Shown: positions 58,907-64,000 of the stretch, piece after piece
How the letters are laid out: every line of letters starts with the position of its first letter
Position numbering within the stretch: position 1 is the first letter of the stretch
Source of the DNA: Streptomyces cavernicola
Lineage (GTDB): Bacteria; Actinomycetota; Actinomycetes; Streptomycetales; Streptomycetaceae
Assembly (NCBI RefSeq): GCF_029968035.1
Contig: NZ_JASCIQ010000019.1
Coordinates: forward strand, 62,001-126,000
Direction: 5' to 3'
Length of the DNA stretch: 64,000 nucleotides
Program-made: the position numbers and the translations under genes
The notes under the pieces: model-generated
Told to the model about the DNA's origin: nothing
The model's database searches: none
What the model saw: the letters and a program-made list of their open reading frames with translations, nothing else

Positions 58907-59724
58907 CAACGCAGCTCCTGCGTACAGCACTTGACGCTGCCGCCGCCCTTGAGCAGCTCGCCCAGGTCCATCCCGATCGGCTCGAAGCCGCGCTGCCTGA
59001 GCGGTTCGAAGAGGCCCACCGCGGCCTGCGGCAGCAGCACGTGCAGGCCGTCCGAGACCGCGTTCAGGCCGAACGCCGCGGCGTCCGGCCGCTCGGCGAT
59101 CAGCGCGTCGGGGAAGAGCCGGCGCAGCACGGCCCGGCTGCCGGGCGAGAACGCGCCGGGGTAGTACGCCACCTCGTCCGCCGCGTCGTCGAGGACCGCG
59201 AGCGCGGTGTCGAGGTGGTAGTAGCGCGGGTCGACCAGGTCGAGCCCGATCACCGGCCGCCCGAAGAACTCCTGGGCCTCGCCGTGCGACAGCGGGCTGG
59301 CCCGGAAGCCGCGCCCGGCGAGCACGTACGAGGCGGTGACGGCGAAGTCGCCCTCGCCCTCGTTGATGTGCACCGGCTCGCACAACTCGCCCTCGGGGAA
59401 GCCGTGTTCACGGAACCAGTCGAGGTGCGCGGCGGCCTCGGGAGCGCGCTCGGCATGGGCGAAGCGCGCACCGAGCACCCGGCCGTCGATCACCGTCGCG
59501 CCGTTCGCGGCGAAGACCATGTCGGGCAGGTCGGGGCGGGGGGTGAGCTCCTCGACGGTGTGGCCGAGCGAGCGGTAGCGCTCCCTCAGGTCCTCCCACT
59601 GCGCGACGGCCAGGGACACGTCGACGGGCTTGCGGGGGTCCATCCACGGATTGATGGAGTACGAGACCTCGAAGTGCGCGGGTGAGCACATCAGGTAGCG
59701 CCGGGGTGTGGCGTGACGAGGCAA
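58903..59724 (-). CDS. Dimethylarginine dimethylaminohydrolase (DDAH)-like amidinotransferase-fold enzyme
   Basis: 273 residues from TTG 59724 (GGAG upstream). Pentein fold landmarks: RRYLMCSPAHFEVSYSINPW, MVFAANGATVIDGRVLGARF, EGEGDFAVTASYVLAG (substrate Asp/Glu), PRYYHLDTALAVLDD (catalytic His), NAVSDGLHVLLP and GGGSVKCCTQELR with catalytic Cys near the C-terminus. Family members hydrolyse methylated arginine to citrulline or act on N-omega-hydroxyarginine/arginine. Divergent from the TetR gene, with the operator palindrome between them. Confidence 0.87.
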   Translation of the reverse strand: MPRHATPRRYLMCSPAHFEVSYSINPWMDPRKPVDVSLAVAQWEDLRERYRSLGHTVEELTPRPDLPDMVFAANGATVIDGRVLGARFAHAERAPEAAAHLDWFREHGFPEGELCEPVHINEGEGDFAVTASYVLAGRGFRASPLSHGEAQEFFGRPVIGLDLVDPRYYHLDTALAVLDDAADEVAYYPGAFSPGSRAVLRRLFPDALIAERPDAAAFGLNAVSDGLHVLLPQAAVGLFEPLRQRGFEPIGMDLGELLKGGGSVKCCTQELRC

Positions 59725-59860
59725 TGAGGGCTCCTCACGGTGGTCGTTGCGGCCGGGGTTCGGCCGCTCGGATGCTGCCCATGGTCCGCTGCGGACAGCC
59801 CTCCCGCGCGGTGGCGAACGGGTTGTTCTCCGGCTGTGCCGCACGCGTTCACACCGAATC

Positions 59861-59880
59861 GAGACGATACGTATCGACTC
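59861..59880. promoter_or_regulatory. TetR-type palindromic operator
   Basis: GAGACGATACGTATCGACTC: a perfect 12-bp core CGATACGTATCG extended with one mismatch pair to 20 bases. It lies 23-42 bases before the TetR start and 137 bases before the divergent hydrolase start. GATACGTATC cores are common TetR/AcrR operators in actinobacteria; it probably controls both genes. Confidence 0.7.
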
Positions 59881-59902
59881 ATCCCGCTGCTACATTCGCC
59901 CC

Positions 59903-60538
59903 ATGGCGACCAAGACAGCACCCGACGCATCGCGGCGCAGCGAGCGCTCCCGCCGCGCCATCTACGACGCCGCCCTCGCCCTCATCGGCGAGGTCGGATA
60001 CGCCAGGACCACCATCGAGGGCATCGCCGCCCGCGCCGGAGTCGGCAAGCAGACGATCTACCGCTGGTGGTCGTCGAAGGCGGAAGTGCTGCTCGAAGCC
60101 TTCGTCGACCTCGGCGAGCGCAACATGGCCGCCGCCGCGGAGGCCTCCGGCGTCGACCCGGCCGAGGCCCGCGCCCTGCCCGACACCGGGGACCTCGCGG
60201 CCGACCTGAAGAACGTGCTGCGCGCCACCGTCGACGAGCTCAACGACCCCGGCTTCGAGATCCCGTACCGCGCGCTCGCCGCCGAGGGGATCATCGACCG
60301 CGACCTCAGCGCCCGTGTCGTCGAGCAGCTCCTCGAACCCGGACTGCAGCTGTACGTGGCCCGGCTGCGCGCCGCCCAGGAGACCGGCGAGCTGCGCGCC
60401 GACCTCGACCCGCGGATCGCCCTCGAACTCTTCCTCTCGCCGATCGCGCAACGCTGGCTGCAGGGCACCGGCGAGCTCTCGCACGCGTACGCGGACACCC
60501 TCGTCGAGTACGCGCTCGGCGGCCTCGCCCCGCGCTGA
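59903..60538 (+). CDS. TetR/AcrR-family transcriptional regulator
   Basis: 211 residues from ATG 59903; the frame is open upstream but similarity starts here. HTH: SRRAIYDAALALIGEVGYAR, TTIEGIAARAGVGKQTIYRW, WSSKAEVLLEAFVDL (AcrR R-W type). C-terminal TetR_C-type domain (FEIPYRALAAEGIIDRDLSA, ALELFLSPIAQRWLQGTGEL). The palindrome upstream is the probable autoregulatory site. Its stop lies in the first unit of the minisatellite that follows. Confidence 0.9.
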   Translation: MATKTAPDASRRSERSRRAIYDAALALIGEVGYARTTIEGIAARAGVGKQTIYRWWSSKAEVLLEAFVDLGERNMAAAAEASGVDPAEARALPDTGDLAADLKNVLRATVDELNDPGFEIPYRALAAEGIIDRDLSARVVEQLLEPGLQLYVARLRAAQETGELRADLDPRIALELFLSPIAQRWLQGTGELSHAYADTLVEYALGGLAPR

Positions 60539-60540
60539 GC

Positions 60541-60690
60541 CGACCCGCGCTGAGCCGACCCGGTCTGAGCCGACCCGGTCTGAGCCGACCCGGTCTGAGC
60601 CGACCCGGTCTGAGCCGACCCGGTCTGAGCCGACCCGGTCTGAGCCGACCCGGTCTGAGTCGATCTGCGCTGAGCCGACCTGGGCCGTGC
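60541..60690. repeat. 15-bp minisatellite, ten units
   Basis: Unit CGACCCGGTCTGAGC: seven near-perfect central copies (60556-60660) with degenerate units on both sides (CGACCCGCGCTGAGC, CGATCTGCGCTGAGC, CGACCTGGGCCGTGC). The first unit resembles the end of the TetR gene (CCGCGCTGAGC), so the array probably grew from its stop-codon region. In one frame it reads SEPTR repeats. Copy number is likely variable among strains. Confidence 0.9.
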
Positions 60691-60701
60691 GACGCCCGAG
60701 C

Positions 60702-61580
60702 TCACTCCTCGCTGAGCGGGCGCGCGCGGGCGGGCCCCTTCATCGGCGTGCGGGTGAGGAGCCCCGGCGCGTTGGTGATCACCCCGTCGCAGCCGAGGCG
60801 CAGCACCCGGTCCCGCTGCCGCGTCGAGTTCACGGTGTGCGCCCACACGTGCGGGATGCCCGAGTCGACCGCCCGTACCAGGTCCTGGTCGCGGGCCTTG
60901 TAGTCCACGTCCAGGACGTCGACGAACGCACGCCACTCGTGCGGCTTGTCGTGCCTCATCTGCTCGGCGCTGCGCCAGAGTTGGGCGCGCAGGCCGAGCT
61001 CGTGGGCGCGCTCGGCGACCGCCGGCCAGTTCGAGTTGACCAGGACGGAGCGGGTCAGGCCGCGCTTGTGCAGCATCCGGGAGAGCGGGACCAGGCCGTC
61101 CTTGTCCTTGACCTCCAGGAGCAGCACCGTCCGCCCGCCGAACCGGTCAAGCACCTCGGCCACCGTCGGCGGGCGCTCGGGCCGCCAGGCCTTCCCCAGC
61201 GAGGGCCGCGGCACCAGGCGTACGTCGCGCCACTGCTTGGCCGTGAGCGCGCGGACCGGGCCCTTCCGGTCGGTCGTACGGTCCAGGGTCGCGTCGTGCA
61301 TGGCGACGAGCGTGCCGTCGCGCAGCACCCTGGTGTCCACGTCGAGCACCTGGGCCGTGCCCCGCTCGAACGCCGCCATAAGCCCGGACATGCTGTTCTC
61401 GGGGACTTCGAGGGCGCCGCCGCGATGCGCGGTGTACGTGATGCGGGGGAGCGCGTCGACGGTGAGCGGACCGCCGCCGCTCCACTCCAGGGGAGCGGCC
61501 GGGCCGGTCGACGTCACGCCGGTCAGGTTTCCTGCCAGGGCAAGGGCGGTGATGACAGCGGGTGCAGCCATGGTGACCAT
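60702..61580 (-). CDS. Glycerophosphodiester phosphodiesterase, secreted
   Basis: 292 residues from ATG 61580 (an inner ATG 61571 is possible). Signal peptide (APAVITALALAGNLTGVTST), then GDPD TIM barrel: TYTAHRGGALEVPENSMSGL (HRGG, PENT-type), RGTAQVLDVDTRVLRDGTLV, MHDATLDRTTDRKG, VLLLEVKDKDG, WAHTVN, CDGVITNAPGLL. Hydrolyses glycerophosphodiesters to glycerol-3-phosphate. Monocistronic. Confidence 0.9.
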   Translation of the reverse strand: MVTMAAPAVITALALAGNLTGVTSTGPAAPLEWSGGGPLTVDALPRITYTAHRGGALEVPENSMSGLMAAFERGTAQVLDVDTRVLRDGTLVAMHDATLDRTTDRKGPVRALTAKQWRDVRLVPRPSLGKAWRPERPPTVAEVLDRFGGRTVLLLEVKDKDGLVPLSRMLHKRGLTRSVLVNSNWPAVAERAHELGLRAQLWRSAEQMRHDKPHEWRAFVDVLDVDYKARDQDLVRAVDSGIPHVWAHTVNSTRQRDRVLRLGCDGVITNAPGLLTRTPMKGPARARPLSEE

Positions 61581-61732
61581 GTCGCCAAGGTAGGCAGATA
61601 TGTCCGGACTCGCCCGTCATCGACACCCAAGGCCTCGCATCGCCCCCGGTACCCCGGATGAGGAGTGCGGCCACCCGGGGCGCAGGATGGTGGCACCATG
61701 GACGGACGGGACGAAGCAAGGTGAGGGGATAG

Positions 61733-62461
61733 ATGGGCGCGGAGTTCGGCCGTCGCACCGGCGGACAGAGCAGGTTTTCCCAGTGGTTGCGCTCCCGCCG
61801 CCCCAAGGACGCGGGCGAGGACGAGAGCGCCGACCGCCAGGCGCTGCTCCTCGCCGCCGCCGCGGCGGGCCTGCCGCTCGCCCCGGCCGCACACCCGGCC
61901 GGGTACCGCTGCTCCTGCGACCGCATCGGCTGCCCCACCCCCGCCCGGCACCCGATCTCCTTCGCCTGGCAGACCCAGTCGACCACCGACCGCGCCCAGA
62001 TCGAGCGCTGGGCCACGCACCAGCCGGAGGCCAACTTCATCACGGCCACCGGCATGGTCCACGACGTCCTGGACGTACCGGTGGAAGCCGGCCGCAGCGC
62101 TCTGGAGCGGCTGCTCGCCGAAGGCGTCGAGGTCGGCCCCGTCGCGGAGTCCGGCGGGGACCGGATGATGTTCTTCACCGCGACCCGGGGCACCCCCGAG
62201 GACGAGGACGAGTGGTGGCCGTGTGAGCTGGACTGCCACCCCGAGACGATGGACGAGCACCCCGGCCTGCGTTGGCACTGCCGGGGTTCGTACGTTCTGG
62301 TGCCGCCCGCGCGCCTGCCGGGGGAGCTCGACGTCCACTGGGTGCGCGGCCCCGAGCATCCGCTGCCCGAGCCGCTGACTCTGCTCGAAGCCCTCACCGA
62401 CGCCATCGCGCAGCACGCGGGATCGGAACCGGAGAGCGCGGCCTGGCCGCTGCGCGGCTGA
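61733..62461 (+). CDS. Bifunctional DNA primase/polymerase-like protein
   Basis: 242 residues from ATG 61733 (AAGGTGAGG upstream). Resembles the N-terminal domain of archaeo-eukaryotic-type Prim-Pol proteins: LAAAAAGLPLAPAAHPAGYR, CSCDRIGCPTPARHPISFAW with four Cys/His (zinc), TTDRAQIERWATHQPEANFI, GGDRMMFFTAT, WHCRGSYVLVPP. Chromosomal Streptomyces homologues are short and their role in replication or repair is not known. Hairpin terminator follows. Confidence 0.8.
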   Translation: MGAEFGRRTGGQSRFSQWLRSRRPKDAGEDESADRQALLLAAAAAGLPLAPAAHPAGYRCSCDRIGCPTPARHPISFAWQTQSTTDRAQIERWATHQPEANFITATGMVHDVLDVPVEAGRSALERLLAEGVEVGPVAESGGDRMMFFTATRGTPEDEDEWWPCELDCHPETMDEHPGLRWHCRGSYVLVPPARLPGELDVHWVRGPEHPLPEPLTLLEALTDAIAQHAGSEPESAAWPLRG

Positions 62462-62500
62462 GCACACCCGGCCCGACCGCCAGGACCGCGAGACCGCACA

Positions 62501-62537
62501 CGAAGGCGCCCGGAGGCTCGGCCTCCGGGCGCCTTCG
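62501..62537. terminator. Strong hairpin terminator
   Basis: Perfect 16-bp stem CGAAGGCGCCCGGAGG / CCTCCGGGCGCCTTCG with a 5-base loop, between the convergent primase-like and lipoprotein genes; probably bidirectional. Confidence 0.8.
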
Positions 62538-62565
62538 CGTCGTTTGAAGTCCGGTGAAGTCCGGG

Positions 62566-63558
62566 TCACTCGCCCTTGGCGCCCGTGAGCCCCTGCACTC
62601 GGTTCAGTACCTGGACCAGCGAGTTGGTGCCGCCCTTCGGCGGTACGAGGGCGGCCTGGCCGGCCACGGACTCCAGCGTCACCGCACCCTTCGCGTCGCC
62701 CCTCATCAGGGCGCGCACGTCCGCGGGGATGCGCAGGTTCAGGCCCTCGGCCGCGGTGCGCTTCTCGAAGTGCCGGGTGGAGAAGAACACAAGGGCCCCG
62801 CCGTTCTCGGTGCGCAGCCCGACCGGGGCGAAGTCGCCGGAGTTCTGCGGCTCGTCGATGTACTGCGTGACCAGGCCGAGGCGCTCGGCTTCCCGCTCGC
62901 GCTTCTCCCGCCAGCCCGAGGTGTGCGTGCCCTCCTCGAAGGTCTCGCCGCCGTCCTTCAGATAGGAGGCGTACTCCTTGCTCAGGTTCTTCGGCGGGAC
63001 GGTGAGCTTCGAGTCGTTCAGGGCGACCGGCTCGGCGAGCCCGTCCGCGTCCTTCTTGAACTTCGGGACCTGGCCGGGCTTCAGGAACGCCACGTACGAC
63101 GCCTCCCACGGCAGGTCCATGCCGCCGCGGGTGAAGACGAGGACCCAGCGGAACTGGTCGTTGTTGTCCTTGTTGCTGCCGGAGTCCGCGACGAACCAGC
63201 GCGGCCAGCCGGCCTGCTTCGGGATGGTGAACTTCGTGTCGTCGAACTTCAGCGGCGTCGGCGCCGGCCCCTCGGAGCCGTTCTTCTTGCGCTCCGCGCG
63301 CACCTTGAGGTCCGCCTGGTTGATCGCGCCGAACGGCCCGGTGAGGTATTTCGCGTCCTTCGCCGGGTCGGCCTCGGCCTCCGCCGCGTTGTACGCCTTC
63401 GTGAAGTCCTTCAGGGCACGGGCGGCCTCAGCCTTCGTGGCCGCCGGGACGATCTCCCGCTCCCCGTGCACCGTCACGCACCCGCTCGCCGTCACGGCCA
63501 GCACCGTCACCGCCGCTGCCGCCGCGGCCGGCCGACCCACCTTGCGCAGCCTGCTCAT
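62566..63558 (-). CDS. Putative lipoprotein of unknown function
   Basis: 330 residues from ATG 63558. Lipoprotein signal (AAAAAAVTVLAVTASGC, Cys about 26), then a large soluble domain (EAARALKDFTKAYNAAEAEA, WPRWFVADSGSNKDNNDQFR, WVLVFTRGGMDLPWEASYVA, GGALVFFSTRHFEKRTAAEG). Not recognised. The ATGA context at its start suggests coupling to the upstream iron permease gene, so a role near that transporter is possible but unproven. Confidence 0.75.
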   Translation of the reverse strand: MSRLRKVGRPAAAAAAVTVLAVTASGCVTVHGEREIVPAATKAEAARALKDFTKAYNAAEAEADPAKDAKYLTGPFGAINQADLKVRAERKKNGSEGPAPTPLKFDDTKFTIPKQAGWPRWFVADSGSNKDNNDQFRWVLVFTRGGMDLPWEASYVAFLKPGQVPKFKKDADGLAEPVALNDSKLTVPPKNLSKEYASYLKDGGETFEEGTHTSGWREKREREAERLGLVTQYIDEPQNSGDFAPVGLRTENGGALVFFSTRHFEKRTAAEGLNLRIPADVRALMRGDAKGAVTLESVAGQAALVPPKGGTNSLVQVLNRVQGLTGAKGE

Positions 63559-64000
63559 CGCTTGCTTTTCGCTCCGCTCCAACTGCCGCCACTGACGGTC
63601 GGAACCCTACCGGGGCCAGGAACACCACGAGCGTCGGGATCAGATACAGAGCCCACACCGTGACCTGGACGACCGTCGGGTCCGGCTGGAAGTTGAAGAC
63701 GCCCTTGAGGAGCGTCCCGTACCAACTGTCCGGCGGGATCGCCGCGCTGACGTCGAAGGCCTTGCTCGCCAGGCCCGGCAGGAAGCGCGCCTCCTGCAGA
63801 TCGTGGAAGCCGTACGCGAGGACGCCCGCGGCGACCACGATCAGCATGCCGCCGGTCCACGTGAAGAACTTCGCCAGGTTGATGCGCAGGGCACCCCGGT
63901 AGAACAGCCAGCCCATCGCGACCGCCGTGAGCAGCCCGAGCAGCGCGCCCGCGAGCGGCCGCCAGCCGTCGTCGGCCGCGTCCACGGAGCGCCACACGAA
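63428..64000 (-). CDS. efeU: EfeU-type ferrous iron permease (FTR1 family), C-terminal part
   Basis: The gene enters from beyond the window end. Visible: membrane helices GALLGLLTAVAMGWLFYRGA, FTWTGGMLIVVAAGVLAYGF, TVVQVTVWALYLIPTLVVFL and the FTR1/EfeU loop HDLQEARFLPGLASKAFDVS. Imports iron at low pH. The literal frame runs 130 bases into the lipoprotein gene (stop 63428) with no coding character; the next frame has a stop at 63555 that overlaps the lipoprotein ATG as ATGA. One missing base near 63615 would give that natural ending (GRVPTVSGGSWSGAKSKR). Confidence 0.78.
   Translation of the reverse strand, partial: FVWRSVDAADDGWRPLAGALLGLLTAVAMGWLFYRGALRINLAKFFTWTGGMLIVVAAGVLAYGFHDLQEARFLPGLASKAFDVSAAIPPDSWYGTLLKGVFNFQPDPTVVQVTVWALYLIPTLVVFLAPVGFRPSVAAVGAERKASDEQAAQGGSAGRGGSGGDGAGRDGERVRDGARGAGDRPGGHEG

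Noticed and set aside
60541..60690. CRISPR-like regular repeat array
   Set aside because: Units are contiguous 15-mers with no spacers and no cas genes; it is a minisatellite.

Overview
The window reads as Streptomyces chromosome: very high GC, third-codon-position G/C bias, frequent GTG/TTG starts, Actinobacteria-type families (DUF397/DUF5753 regulator pairs, F420-type LLM oxidoreductase, fused acyl-CoA dehydrogenase, RNase H/acid phosphatase fusion, a class A-type RNase P RNA) and dispersed Streptomyces-style intergenic repeats. It is mostly core chromosome interrupted by accessory patches.

Layout. 1-5.2 kb: end of a prenyltransferase-like gene, a lipoprotein, an LLM oxidoreductase, a DUF5336-type membrane protein, a methyltransferase and a cell-wall amidase. 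5.3-12.8 kb: a polymorphic-toxin locus (SseB-like protein, frameshifted companion gene, RHS toxin whose WXG-like N-terminus is cut by two in-frame stops, AT-richer toxin tip and immunity gene, remnants). 12.8-17.7 kb: FG-GAP protein with a frameshift, VapBC pair, an ATPase/XRE/DUF397 regulatory set and a small peptide with a GG-type leader. 17.8-27.2 kb: a steroid/acyl-CoA catabolic set (fused acyl-CoA dehydrogenase, SCP2-type thiolase, MaoC hydratase, Zn alcohol dehydrogenase, SDR) with two perfect matches to the KstR operator consensus, plus an MFS pump, a receiver-only response regulator, a MITE and palindromic repeats, one lying inside the MaoC gene. 27.2-38.1 kb: siderophore-binding lipoprotein behind an iron box, the Nif3 / zinc-ribbon / RNase H-phosphatase run, KDPG aldolase, YaaA, an RNB nuclease with an odd insertion, and a MerR regulator with a textbook 19-bp-spacer promoter.

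38.2-47.6 kb: rnpB (RNase P RNA) followed by a roughly 9-kb island bounded by a 31-bp exact copy of the rnpB 3' end. The island carries a complete lasso-peptide cluster: precursor (predicted core GKYAEDSSDKGRYFE), cyclase, RRE protein, leader peptidase, and a protein-isoaspartate-type methyltransferase that predicts an aspartimide-bearing lasso peptide. It also carries an XRE-TPR regulator, an anti-sigma-like ATPase, a lipoprotein and decayed Nudix and NPCBM genes; no integrase was recognised. This is the strongest candidate for a new system in the window.

47.7-64 kb: glycosyltransferase, NTF2-like protein, TetR plus cytochrome P450, SDR, PhoD phosphatase, oxidoreductase, drug-efflux MFS and serine hydrolase, Rsm22-like protein, DDAH-like hydrolase, TetR with a palindromic operator, a 15-bp minisatellite, GDPD, primase-like protein, a lipoprotein and the end of an EfeU-type iron permease.

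Caution on quality: several genes carry single-base frameshifts (near 6229, 12062, 13297, 21510, 41449, 45432), some in G or C runs. Part of the apparent gene decay may therefore be assembly error and should be checked against reads.
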